From Paraphotobacterium marinum (GTDB lineage: Bacteria > Pseudomonadota > Gammaproteobacteria > Enterobacterales > Vibrionaceae): a DNA stretch of 64,000 bases. The stretch is taken from assembly GCF_002216855.1 (NCBI RefSeq), contig NZ_CP022356.1, positions 248,001 through 312,000 of the forward strand, written 5' to 3'. Under the pieces are notes generated by a model, which did not search any database, had not been told where the DNA came from, and was given only the letters and a program-made list of their open reading frames with translations. Below are positions 28,962 to 38,397 of this stretch, one piece after another (the stretch's first letter is position 1; every line of letters begins with the position of its first letter). Both the position numbers and the translations under genes were made by a program.

Positions 28962-29689
28962 AAACTTTTTATTTACTTTTATACTATCTGGTATATTTGA
29001 CAGTGAAAACTTAAAAATTCAGTGTCGAGTCATCTTAAAGAAAAAAAACAGGGCATAGTGTTATCCGTATCAAGTAGGTACCAAAACTTATCATGACAGT
29101 TTTCCACTTTATACATAACTAGAGTTTAACTCCAAGATTTTAATCATAATCATAATTTTGATGATAGATTTAGTTGCCGAAAGTCTCTAATTAAAAAACT
29201 GAGAGCTAGGATTGAAGCTGGGTGAGTTAAAAGTCATGTACAAAAGCACATGACTTTTAACTAGCTTTAGATCTCTTTACAAGAATTAAACATAAATCCT
29301 TAGAATTGGTGTTAATTCCTTCGTATTAATAATATTCTGCCTTCCATATAATCACTTTCATAGAAATAAATTGTTAATCAATTCAAAATTAAAGGAAAAA
29401 TAATATTTTGGTCAATAGTGTACTTTTGTCCTATTTGAGAATTATTCTAAGTGATAAAGTTAAAAATATTGAGTAAGAAGATATTTTGATGAAATTGGTT
29501 TTAATTTGACTCTTAAGGTTTAATTTAAAAAGAAAACTCGTCCCAATATATTGTTTTTTTATCCCAAAATCACTTAAAAAATACAATTCACATAATATTT
29601 TAACAAAACAAAAAATAAAAAAGTATATTTATCGAATCGTAAAAATGAACGATGAAACAAGTAATTATATTTAAATAATAAGGTAAACT
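28962..29689. other. Long noncoding gap with an inverted repeat
   Basis: 728 bp with no supported gene. It contains the 15-bp perfect inverted repeat at 29225-29262. The end of the LytTR array and the promoter of the outer-membrane protein gene lie here. Confidence 0.5.
29225..29262. repeat. 15-bp perfect inverted repeat
   Basis: AGTTAAAAGTCATGT and ACATGACTTTTAACT around an 8-nt loop ACAAAAGC. Outer flanks AAGCT / AGCTT extend the pairing across a 5-nt bulge (GGGTG). No T-run follows, so it is not a standard terminator. It may be an operator, an RNA hairpin or a small palindromic repeat. Confidence 0.75.
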
Positions 29690-30685
29690 ATGAAATATAT
29701 TAAACCAATAATACTCTCTACAACATTACTACCTCTATTTAGTTATGGATTAACATCATCTAGTCAAGATGTTCTAGCTAAAGAATCAGGTGTTGGCGGT
29801 TATGTAGGTATTATGGCTGGTTACAATAGTACTAATAATCAAATGAACACAGATAATAAAAATAAGGACTATGACGGTAAAAACACTCCCGCAAGTAGAT
29901 TTAGTAATGGATTATTGTTTCCTTATTTTGCCGTAAATTACACTTTTTCTGGTTTAAAAGATCAAGTTTTCTTAAGAAACTATAGCGTCGATAATTTTCT
30001 TTATGCTCAAAACGCAATGGCTGAATTAGGTTATACACATTTATTTGAGAATAAAACCAAAGCCACTTTTTCTATAATAGGTTTGGACCTTCCTCAAGAT
30101 ACTTGGCAAAATCCTTATCAAGCAGGAAGAAGAGATAAAACAAAAGCAAAAACGTTAGGTGTCAGAGCTAATTTTGAAAATATATATAATACCGGACTAG
30201 GGTTAGATGTTGCTTACGGGAAGCGTAATGTCAAAAATGATGAGTCACCCAATCTAGATGCCATGGCTCGAAGTTCTAAAGCTTACTATGGATCACTCTC
30301 TTATTTAATGCCGCTTAGTGAGGGGTTAGCGTGGAGAAATGCTGTAACTTATGAAAAAAATTCAGCTGATGGTGATGCAATGAGTTTTAATGGTTACGGT
30401 TATAAAACAAGTTTACTCATGAAGGTTTGGGGAGGAGATTTGTCTACAAATTTATCCTATGAAAAACGTTCATTTGATGGAAAAATTGAGGTGAATAATT
30501 TACCTAATGTTAAAAGAAAAGATAATCGATACAAAGTAGGCATTAACTATGCAGAAAAGGGCTTATTTGGTTATGAAAGTCTTTTAGGTACAGTGATTGT
30601 TAGTTATGAAAAACAAGACTCAAATGTTGATTTTTATTCATACTCCCAACCATCGATTATGCTAGGTGCCGCTTACACATTTTAA
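29690..30685 (+). CDS. Probable outer-membrane beta-barrel protein, DUF2860-like
   Basis: 331 aa with a signal peptide (MKYIKPIILSTTLLPLFSYG). The mature part alternates hydrophobic and polar residues in strands (GVGGYVGIMAGYNST, NAMAELGYTHLFENKT, LGLDVAYGKRNV, GYKTSLLMKVWGG, SIMLGAAYTF) and ends with a C-terminal phenylalanine, the usual recognition signal for BAM insertion. Start and layout resemble the Vibrio DUF2860 family; substrate unknown. RBS AAGGT precedes ATG 29690. Confidence 0.6.
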   Translation: MKYIKPIILSTTLLPLFSYGLTSSSQDVLAKESGVGGYVGIMAGYNSTNNQMNTDNKNKDYDGKNTPASRFSNGLLFPYFAVNYTFSGLKDQVFLRNYSVDNFLYAQNAMAELGYTHLFENKTKATFSIIGLDLPQDTWQNPYQAGRRDKTKAKTLGVRANFENIYNTGLGLDVAYGKRNVKNDESPNLDAMARSSKAYYGSLSYLMPLSEGLAWRNAVTYEKNSADGDAMSFNGYGYKTSLLMKVWGGDLSTNLSYEKRSFDGKIEVNNLPNVKRKDNRYKVGINYAEKGLFGYESLLGTVIVSYEKQDSNVDFYSYSQPSIMLGAAYTF

Positions 30686-31064
30686 TTTTTATGAAGTCAT
30701 GCATATTAATTGTATGGCTTCAACTTACAGTTGCTTCATTTATTACAACTCCATAATGAAGTATCCAAATAAAATAATAATAAATAAGAAAAATAATTTT
30801 AATAAATGAAAAAAATAACAAAATAATATCATTAGATAAACTAATGTCTAATTAATATTTTTAGCTTAACTTATGTCAATTATCTTTTTATGATTGACTG
30901 ATAATCCTGATTTAATCAATTACATTTTTAGATAGATAAAATATGACGCACCAATATACATATTTTATATGCTCTATTTGTTTGAAAGAGATATTAAGCA
31001 GAAGGGTTCCTAATAAATTATAAAATTGACATGGTGTTTAACATAAATTTAGAGGATAGATGTA
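30686..31064. other. Noncoding gap
   Basis: No gene seen. An imperfect inverted repeat GAAGTCAT / ATGGCTTC lies just after the barrel gene (about 30692-30721) and may end its transcript, although no T-run follows. Confidence 0.4.
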
Positions 31065-31841
31065 ATGATCAATGCTAAAGTTTATTCATTATTAAAGTTA
31101 TTTTGTTTTAATAATAAAAAGATTACCTATATTAAAACTTTAAAAAAAGGTACTTTAGGAAAAGTACACATTATACGTGTAGGAAATAAAAAATATGTTC
31201 TGAAAGATATTAGCCAGGTAGCATTTTTATTTAAACCTATTGCAAAATTTTTAAAAAATAATGAAGAAAAATCTTTGTTAAAAGTAGAAGAGGCTTTTAG
31301 AAATAAAAATATTGATTTTCCGAAGCTTATTTATCGAAATAAGTTATTTAATGTTAAAATTTATCTTGAAGGTGAACCTTTAAAAAAAAATATGATAAAT
31401 GATGTGACCCCTCAATATTTTATTAGAGCCGAAAAAATAATGAATGAACTGCATGAAATGGGCATCGTCCATAATGATAATCAAAAAAAAGAAAATTGGT
31501 TAATCAATAAAAAGGGGCACCCATGCTTGATTGATTATGATATTGCTTTAAGTTTTAAAAAATACAATCAACTTTTCAAATATTTGAAAAAACAAGATAT
31601 ACGGCATTTTCTAAAACTTAAAAGTAAGTTTTTTCCAGATTTGATAACTAATAAACAAAAACAAATGATAGACAAGAGAAACCTTCTTTATTGGATTAAT
31701 AGACATTTTATTAAACCAATTTATAAAAACTTTGTTTCAATATTATTTTTTATTATTACTTTTTCAAAAATAAAAAATCTTTCATCAAAACTTAGAATAA
31801 ATACGTTTAGTTTGCGCAATGAAAAAAGAAAAAATTGTTAA
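31065..31841 (+). CDS. RIO-like serine/threonine protein kinase family protein
   Basis: 258 aa with protein-kinase-like motifs: KKGTLGKVHIIRVGNKKYVLKD (glycine loop and Lys), MGIVHNDNQKKENWL (catalytic loop with Asp and Asn) and CLIDYDIALSF (metal-binding Asp, in place of DFG). This compact form resembles the bacterial RIO/lipopolysaccharide-kinase-like group with the motif HND-x-x-K-x-x-NWL. The C-terminus is basic with a hydrophobic stretch (FVSILFFIITFS) that may contact the membrane. It is convergent with the photolyase gene, overlapping by 4 bp at the stops. Substrate unknown. Confidence 0.65.
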   Translation: MINAKVYSLLKLFCFNNKKITYIKTLKKGTLGKVHIIRVGNKKYVLKDISQVAFLFKPIAKFLKNNEEKSLLKVEEAFRNKNIDFPKLIYRNKLFNVKIYLEGEPLKKNMINDVTPQYFIRAEKIMNELHEMGIVHNDNQKKENWLINKKGHPCLIDYDIALSFKKYNQLFKYLKKQDIRHFLKLKSKFFPDLITNKQKQMIDKRNLLYWINRHFIKPIYKNFVSILFFIITFSKIKNLSSKLRINTFSLRNEKRKNC

Positions 31842-33379
31842 CTAAAATTTAATTCGATTTGGTTTTTGTTAACGGTTTTTGTTTTATTATTTTTTTTTCG
31901 ACTACCCAATTTTTTATAAACTTTTTTTGAAGTTTCTTTGAAGCCAGCTTTTTTACGAAAATGACTAATTATTTCTTTGGCTTGTTTACTACTAGTTTGA
32001 AAATCAACGATTGGGTAGGGGTAGTCGATACCAGGAACGAAGTTACATTTCTTTTGAATTTCTTTAGGCATTTTCCACGGTTCAAGAATCCATTCTTTTG
32101 GAATATTAGATAGTTCCGGAACATGTTTTTTAACAAAAACACCATCAGGATCATGCTCTGAAGCTTGTTTAATTGGATTGTATATACGTATTGCATTTAT
32201 GCCTGTTACGCCTGACTGCATCTGAATTTGACTGAAATGTATTCCGGGCTCGAAATCAATAAATAATTGTGCGAGATAGTTTCCAAAAACTTGCCAATTA
32301 ATTTGTAAATTGTAGGCCGCAAAACTGGATAGCATGGCTCGCATTCTAAAATTAATCCAGCCAAATTTGAGAAGGTAGCGCATGGAAGCATCAATTAAAG
32401 GAAATCCTGTAAGCCCAACTTTCCAAGCATCAAAATAATCTTTATTAAATGTTTGATTGAAGCCATTAAAAGAAGGGTGCATCGATTCAATTTCAATATT
32501 GGGCTGATCTTCCAGTTTTTGAATAAAGTGACAACGCCACATTAGTCTGGATTCGAATGCTGACAGTGAGTGTTCAACAAATTTATTACTATAAGATTCG
32601 TTTAATTTTTCTTGGATTAAACGATAAATCTCTTTAACCGATAATAAGCCGTAAGTTAAATAGGGTGACATTCGCGATGTTGATTGATGATTTGAAGGGG
32701 GTTTTGATCTATATTTTAAGTAATATCTATAATCTTGAGATAAAAAGTTTAAAAGTATTTTTTGTGCGTAAGTATGTCCACCCTTCAAATAGGTTTGTTC
32801 AGCATCTGTAATATTATGGTTGAAATATTCATGTGTTGGAAATGAATCAGACTTCATTTTAAGAGGAATTTTGAAATTAACAATCTCAGGTATTGTTGAT
32901 GAATGTAATCTTTTTGTCCTGATTTTTTGCCAATGATCTCTTGTTTTAAGGTAACGAATAACACCATTATATGGATAAGCATGATACTGAATATTATTTT
33001 TTTTACACCAATCGATGACTTGTTGATCACGCTTATAGGTCCACATCGTTCCAGTTTCTTCATGCGCAAAGATATGAATGATATTAAAGTGATTACTGAA
33101 ATCAGTTAACACTTTTAAAATATTTCCACATTTAAAAACAAGAGGTTGGTCTTTGTTTGTAAGTTTTTGATTTAGCTCTACAAGAGTTTGCTCAATAAAT
33201 TTCCACTGTCTTATTGAGCTATAGGGCTGCTTCCAATATTCGGGTTCAAATACATACAGAGGTAAAATAGGGATATCTAACTTTTGAGCCTCAAAAAAAG
33301 GCTCATGATCATGAATTCTGAGATCTTTTTTCAACCATACAATAGAGATATTGGTTAAATTTGTGTTTTTCTTAATCAT
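31838..33379 (-). CDS. Divergent photolyase/cryptochrome family protein
   Basis: 513 aa. The antenna domain starts ISIVWLKKDLRIHDHEPF; the FAD domain has TSRMSPYLTYGLLS, LMWRCHFIQKLEDQP and VGLTGFPLIDASMRYLLKFGWINFRMRAMLSSFAAYN. It differs from phrB at key places: HNR is replaced by NFR, and the segment normally ASNxxxWQWAAGTG reads PGIHFSQIQMQSGVTG, without the flavin N5 asparagine. The C-terminal 40 residues are very basic (KKAGFKETSKKVYKKLGSRKKNNK). It may be a photoreceptor or a repair enzyme of another class. Confidence 0.8.
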   Translation of the reverse strand: MIKKNTNLTNISIVWLKKDLRIHDHEPFFEAQKLDIPILPLYVFEPEYWKQPYSSIRQWKFIEQTLVELNQKLTNKDQPLVFKCGNILKVLTDFSNHFNIIHIFAHEETGTMWTYKRDQQVIDWCKKNNIQYHAYPYNGVIRYLKTRDHWQKIRTKRLHSSTIPEIVNFKIPLKMKSDSFPTHEYFNHNITDAEQTYLKGGHTYAQKILLNFLSQDYRYYLKYRSKPPSNHQSTSRMSPYLTYGLLSVKEIYRLIQEKLNESYSNKFVEHSLSAFESRLMWRCHFIQKLEDQPNIEIESMHPSFNGFNQTFNKDYFDAWKVGLTGFPLIDASMRYLLKFGWINFRMRAMLSSFAAYNLQINWQVFGNYLAQLFIDFEPGIHFSQIQMQSGVTGINAIRIYNPIKQASEHDPDGVFVKKHVPELSNIPKEWILEPWKMPKEIQKKCNFVPGIDYPYPIVDFQTSSKQAKEIISHFRKKAGFKETSKKVYKKLGSRKKNNKTKTVNKNQIELNFS

Positions 33380-33423
33380 ATCTAAAATTTAGACATTTTT
33401 AGTCAAAAAGAAAAGTATATTAC

Positions 33424-34248
33424 TTAAAACTCATTTTCCATTTGTATAGCTCTTTTGATTGCGGCATTCATTGATTCTTTAATAATGTTTTCAAAATTAT
33501 TCTGTTGAAAATTTTCTATGGCTGCAGCGGTTGTGCCACCTTTTGAAGTAACATTTTCTCTTAGGGTTTTAAAAGATTTATTAGTTTCAAAATTTGCTAA
33601 AGCTATACTTCCCTGGGCTGCTTGTAAGACTATTTCTTTTGCTTCTTTTTCTTCAAACCCAAGGGTAGATGCAAATTCTTGCATGGCTTGTAAAAAAAGG
33701 AAAAAATAAGCAGGAGAGCTTCCAGACAAAGCAATAATATCATTAATTTGTTCTTCATTTTTCAACCAAATTGTTTTACCAATAGAGGACATTAAGCTTT
33801 CAGTCATTTTCTTAAAACTTTGATCAATGAAATGTGGAGCAAACATTCCAGAGACCCCTTGACCAATTAAGGAAGGTGTATTTGGCATCACTCTTATGAG
33901 CTGTAACTTTTGATTAAACCATAATTCGTATTTTTGAATTTTTATACCCGCTGCTAGTGAAATAACTTTTTTTGAGGATAAGTCCATGTCATTAAGTTCT
34001 TCACAAACTAGCTGCATCATTTGAGGCTTTACAGACAAGATGATAATTTCAGAATTTAATATGGCATCACGATTAGAGTTTGTTTCAATAACATTAAACT
34101 CTTCTTTTAATTTTTTTCTTTTATGATCGCTTGGTGCCGTGACTGTTATATTTTGAGCAGGCATTCCCTCTTTAATCAAACCAGCTAAAATTGAACGTGT
34201 CATGTTACCAGAACCGATAAAACAAATTTTTTTAGAGAAAATATCCAT
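33424..34248 (-). CDS. proC: Pyrroline-5-carboxylate reductase
   Basis: 274 aa. Last step of proline synthesis, reducing P5C with NAD(P)H. The Rossmann start reads ICFIGSGNMTRSILAGLI; IILSVKPQMM is the second nucleotide-binding block; LSGSSPAYFFLFLQAM and TSKGGTTAAAIENF are the C-terminal signature region of the dimer/active site. Normal length. Same strand as the photolyase, 45 bp upstream of its start, so they may be co-transcribed. Confidence 0.93.
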   Translation of the reverse strand: MDIFSKKICFIGSGNMTRSILAGLIKEGMPAQNITVTAPSDHKRKKLKEEFNVIETNSNRDAILNSEIIILSVKPQMMQLVCEELNDMDLSSKKVISLAAGIKIQKYELWFNQKLQLIRVMPNTPSLIGQGVSGMFAPHFIDQSFKKMTESLMSSIGKTIWLKNEEQINDIIALSGSSPAYFFLFLQAMQEFASTLGFEEKEAKEIVLQAAQGSIALANFETNKSFKTLRENVTSKGGTTAAAIENFQQNNFENIIKESMNAAIKRAIQMENEF

Positions 34249-34435
34249 AATTAATTTTACCCATTTAAATAAAAGTAAGAAAAATATTAACTATAAAATA
34301 TATATTAGTTAAATAAATTTTTCTAATACTTCATTAACTTTGCTAACGATTTAATAGAATTTATAGTCTTACCTTCCTTTTTAATCGAGATAAGACCATA
34401 TCATTCTGTTGTATGAGCCCATGATTACCAAAGAT

Positions 34436-35653
34436 TTAGCTTAGTTTATGAAATACTTCAACACAAATTACAAATATTCCAAATAATGCAGCGATGAAAA
34501 GTCCAAAATTACCAAACATAACTTGATAAGGAGATTTTAATTCTTTAGATTTTCTTAATTTATAAGCCATTAGTGCCGGTAGTATCATGATTAATAATGA
34601 TGCTGCAATACCAGCATATCCTAGTGCAGTAATGAAGCCTTTGGGATAGCAAACAGCGAAGAAAAATGGAGGACCATAAGATAATACATAAGCAACCAAG
34701 CGTCCGGAGGAATAATTATTATTAAGTTTAAAGCCATCTCTAATAAAATCAAAAAGACTTAATGTCACACCAAAAAATGATGTTGTTATAGCAATATTGG
34801 TAAAGAGGTTAAAGCCTGCACTAATTATTTTACTTTGCGTGTGATTTTGGAAAGCGATAACCATGTCACCAACGCTTCCTCCGCTAGCAATTATATTTGA
34901 AAAACTATCAATTCCAGTTACCGGTAAAACACCTAGCGTTCCAACTTCCCAAATTAAATAGATAATTAGTGGAATTGTTCCTCCAATGATAACAATATTT
35001 CTTAATTGTTTTACATTATCTCCAACATAACTTCGTAGACTTGGAACGATAACATGTGAACCAAACGAAACAACAATTATTGGAATTGCGAATAAGAATG
35101 ATTTAAATGATTCTGGATGAGTTTCTAATAATGAAGTTTTAATATAAGGTGTGAAGAAAAATAAAATAAACAAAAATGCAATAAGCTTTAAAAACATCAA
35201 ACCACGATTGAAATAATCGACTAATTTAGCACCTATAAAAACAAAACCACCTAGTAGTAACGTAAAAAATAAAGTTCGTGAAAAGTTATCAAACGTAGGT
35301 AGGTTCAGAGATTTTAATCCAGCTTCAATCAGTGAATTACCACCTGTCATGTAAGCGGCAGTTAAGGCATACAGTAAAAAAAGATAAGATAACCATGTGA
35401 TGACTTTTCCTACAGATCCTAAAGTTTGTTGAGCCATTGAACTAAAATTTGAATCTAATTTGCAAGCTAAATTGACTTCTAATAGTAATAAAGCTGTATA
35501 GGTTAGGATGAACCAACACAAAAGAAAAATCATAGCTGTGACACCGTAACCAACAGAGTAAGTCGCAATAGGTAAAGCCAACATTCCTCCCCCAATGGCT
35601 GTACCTGTATAGAGCAAGATGGAACCAATTGTTTTGTTTGAATTATTAAACAT
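34436..35653 (-). CDS. Aromatic amino acid permease of the HAAAP family (TyrP/Mtr type)
   Basis: About 405 aa with eleven membrane segments. The N-terminus NKTIGSILLYTGTAIGGGMLALPIATYSVGYG is the family signature. Such proteins import tyrosine or tryptophan with protons. I prefer the second ATG (35653) because the AGAGA element is 8 bp from it and the paralogue at 36016 starts at the equivalent residue. A 16-bp motif 33-48 bp upstream of the start (35686-35701) is shared with the paralogue, suggesting common regulation. Confidence 0.85.
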   Translation of the reverse strand: MFNNSNKTIGSILLYTGTAIGGGMLALPIATYSVGYGVTAMIFLLCWFILTYTALLLLEVNLACKLDSNFSSMAQQTLGSVGKVITWLSYLFLLYALTAAYMTGGNSLIEAGLKSLNLPTFDNFSRTLFFTLLLGGFVFIGAKLVDYFNRGLMFLKLIAFLFILFFFTPYIKTSLLETHPESFKSFLFAIPIIVVSFGSHVIVPSLRSYVGDNVKQLRNIVIIGGTIPLIIYLIWEVGTLGVLPVTGIDSFSNIIASGGSVGDMVIAFQNHTQSKIISAGFNLFTNIAITTSFFGVTLSLFDFIRDGFKLNNNYSSGRLVAYVLSYGPPFFFAVCYPKGFITALGYAGIAASLLIMILPALMAYKLRKSKELKSPYQVMFGNFGLFIAALFGIFVICVEVFHKLS

Positions 35654-35685
35654 TTTCATTTCTCTTAATTATTATTAGGGTTATA

Positions 35686-35701
35686 CTAACAAACTAGTAC
35701 A
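35686..35701. promoter_or_regulatory. Shared upstream motif of the permease pair (copy 1)
   Basis: CTAACAAACTAGTACA; 15 of 16 bases are identical to 37265-37280 upstream of the second permease. It may be an operator or just duplicated promoter DNA. Confidence 0.5.
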
Positions 35702-36015
35702 GCGGTATCAAGGTGATATGAATATTTAATTTGAAACAAATTGATTTTTTATGCTTCATAAATAAAAAATAAAAAGAATCAATATCATTAATTGAAATAA
35801 AGACTTAATGTTATGACAATTCTACTCAGTTGTATTATATTCGCTAGCTCGTTATATAGCTTGAGGGTCTATAAGCACTTAATTTTTTGAGATGCTTGTT
35901 AGAGGATAATTTATCTTATAAAGATTCAATCAAGATGCATTATTTAAACCCTCATTGAGAGGGTTTAAACATTTACTGTATTGAATAAACAATTTTAAAA
36001 TATCGTTTAATTGTA
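35702..36015. other. Noncoding gap between the two permease genes
   Basis: No gene seen; holds the hairpin at 35943-35969 and part of the promoter of the 34436 gene. Confidence 0.4.
35943..35969 (-). terminator. Hairpin downstream of the broken permease gene
   Basis: A perfect 11-bp stem TTTAAACCCTC / GAGGGTTTAAA with an ATTGA loop, 47 bp after the minus-strand stop at 36016. The following T-run is poor, so termination strength is uncertain. Confidence 0.6.
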
Positions 36016-37232
36016 TTAAAGACTGTATTTATGAAGAATTTCTATGGTAATGACTATAAGTCCAAAAATTATTGGCGCAAAATAACAAAATACGCCTCCA
36101 GGAATCCGAATAGGCGACTTTAGCTGTGCAGAATTTCTTAATTTATATATCATAATGGAGGGAAGAATAATCAGAATTGACTGAGCTATCCCTGCATAAC
36201 CTAGTGCATTTATAAAGCCCTTCGGATAAAAAATTGCAAAAATAAATGGAGGTCCATAAGTTAAAATAAAGGTAAATATTCGACCAGATGAATGTTTATT
36301 ATTAAATTTAAAAGCATCTTTTAAGAAATCAAAAAGACTTAAGGTAACTCCAAAAAAAGAAGTTGTAATTGCAATATTCGTAAATATATTAAAACCTAAA
36401 CTAATAATTTTACTATTAGTGTATTGTTGAAATGCTTGCACCATATCTCCTACAGTTCCACCATTACTTATAACTTGAGAAAAACTATTGGGGCCAGTAA
36501 GAGGTAAAACACCAATGGTCGCAATCTCCCAAATTAAATAGATTAGGAGTGGAATTGTTGAGCCGATGATTACAATATTTTTTAATTTTTTGGGGTTATC
36601 GCCAACATAACTTCTTAAACTGGGAACAATAATTTGCGATCCAAAAGATACAACGATAATAGGAATTGAAAATAATAGAGTTTTAACACTTTCAGGTTTT
36701 AATAATAATAAAGAGGATTTAATGTATGGTGTGAAAAAAACAATATAAAAATAAAAGCAATAAATTTGAGAAACATTAAACTACGGTTACAATAATCCAC
36801 TAACTTTGTTCCTATAAAGATTATTCCTCCAAGTACTAGAGTAAACAGAAGTGTTCGCGTAAGATTATCCAACGTAGGGAGGTGCAATAATTGCAAACCA
36901 GTTCGCAAGAGAGAATTGCCGCCAGTCATATAAGCAGCTGTTAACGCATAAAGTAAAAATAAATAGGCAAACCATGTTATAACTTTACCTAAAGTTCCTA
37001 ATGTTTCTTTTGCCATGGTGATATAGTTTGATCCAACCTTACAAGCCATATTAACCTCTAACAATATAAGAGCTGAGTATGTAGATATGAACCATGACAA
37101 AAACAAAATTAATGTAGTGACGCCGTAACCCACAGAAGCTGTGGCTATAGGCAATGCTAACATACCTCCACCAATGGCAGTCCCAGTGTATAGTAAAATT
37201 GAACCAAGTGTTTTGTTAGAATTATTGAACAT
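36016..37232 (-). pseudogene. Second TyrP/Mtr-type permease, broken by a one-base frameshift
   Basis: The first frame (37232 to 36699, 177 aa) and the second (open from about 36745 to 36016) together match the intact permease at 34436 along its whole length, including NKTLGSILLYTGTAIGGGMLALPIATASVGYG at the start. The break is at TTG TTTTTTT CAC (about 36733-36739): with eight Ts the frame would read LFFFTPYIK as in the paralogue. The remainder is open, without further stops. So the gene is either a recent pseudogene, a phase-variable gene or a homopolymer sequencing error. Confidence 0.8.
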
Positions 37233-37606
37233 TTTTATTTCTCATTATAATGAATGCACATACGCTAACAGACTAGTACAACAAGATCAAGGAAACTTGC
37301 TATACACAAAGTTATTGAAGTTTATTTTAAAGAGGAAATTTGGATGATGCCTTTTAAGTAAGGTCTAAAAAGTAAGTTCGTTATATTATTTAAAAGTAAA
37401 AATTATGTTCTTTTAATCATTTATTAAGCTTATATGTCTATTTTTCAATTTATAATGAATGGAAATTTATATAAGTCTATAAAGTTTAATTATAATTTTA
37501 GGCGCAATTGATAATTATAAATATTGCATAAATTTATTAATTTATAATTCAGAATTATGATAAAATTTTTCAAATAATAACAACAAATGGAATTTTAATT
37601 CTAATT
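37233..37606. promoter_or_regulatory. Promoter region of the second permease and gap before the Sel1 gene
   Basis: On the minus strand TATAAT stands about 17 bp before the permease start. CTAACAGACTAGTACA at 37265-37280 is the second copy of the shared motif. No gene in the rest. Confidence 0.5.
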
Positions 37607-38368
37607 ATGAAAATATTGTTCTTTTTATTTATATTTTTTTCTATAGCTTCTAACGTGCTTGCATCTGAAAGATTTTATGATAGTGCTAATCGAAACTTAA
37701 ATAGTAATGCCTATGAAGGACAAATCGATGCACAATATGAATTGGGTGAAAAGTATTTATTTGGAAGTAGTGAATATCCAAAAAATTATTCCAAAGCTGC
37801 GTTTTGGTTTGAAAAGGCGGCTCAACAAGGTGACGAATTGGCTCAATTTAATCTAGGCTGGATGTACCAAAAAGGTCAAGGTGTTAAACAAAATAATTTT
37901 AAATCATATCAATGGTATTTAAAAGCTGCAACGAAGGGTTTGTCTGTCGCTCAAAATAATCTCGCAATAATGTATTTCAATGGCTTTGGTACCAATGTTA
38001 ACTATAAAAAAGCTTTAATATGGTTTAAAAAGGCAGCATCTTCTGGTTATGCACCAGCCGAATCTAATTTAGCAAATATGTACCTTTTGGGAAAAGGGGG
38101 TTATAAAGATTATGATAAGGCTTTTTCTCTTTATAAAAAGTCAGCATTTCAAGGTAATCCAGTTGCTCAATATCAACTAGGGTTCATGTTTCAGAAAGGC
38201 TTAGGTACTTCAAAAAACTTAGAAAATGCAAAATTTTGGTATTCTAAGGCATCTAAGAAAAAAGACCAACAGGCTATCCAACGTTTAAATGAACTGAATA
38301 ATGGTATGGATAAATCTGAGAGTTTAATTTCAAGAAAAATGGAAGAAGCTAAAGCTTTTCAGGATTAA
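37607..38368 (+). CDS. Secreted Sel1-repeat protein
   Basis: 253 aa with a signal peptide (MKILFFLFIFFSIASNVLA). Five Sel1-like repeats at about 42-225, for example AQFNLGWMYQKGQGVKQNNFKS and WYLKAATKG. The C-terminal 25 residues are charged and repeat-free. It probably acts as a periplasmic or secreted scaffold; partner unknown. It resembles the Sel1 protein at 2586 but lacks that protein's C-terminal domain. Confidence 0.75.
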   Translation: MKILFFLFIFFSIASNVLASERFYDSANRNLNSNAYEGQIDAQYELGEKYLFGSSEYPKNYSKAAFWFEKAAQQGDELAQFNLGWMYQKGQGVKQNNFKSYQWYLKAATKGLSVAQNNLAIMYFNGFGTNVNYKKALIWFKKAASSGYAPAESNLANMYLLGKGGYKDYDKAFSLYKKSAFQGNPVAQYQLGFMFQKGLGTSKNLENAKFWYSKASKKKDQQAIQRLNELNNGMDKSESLISRKMEEAKAFQD

Positions 38369-38397
38369 TGAAAAGCTATATTGATTTCAGTTATACT

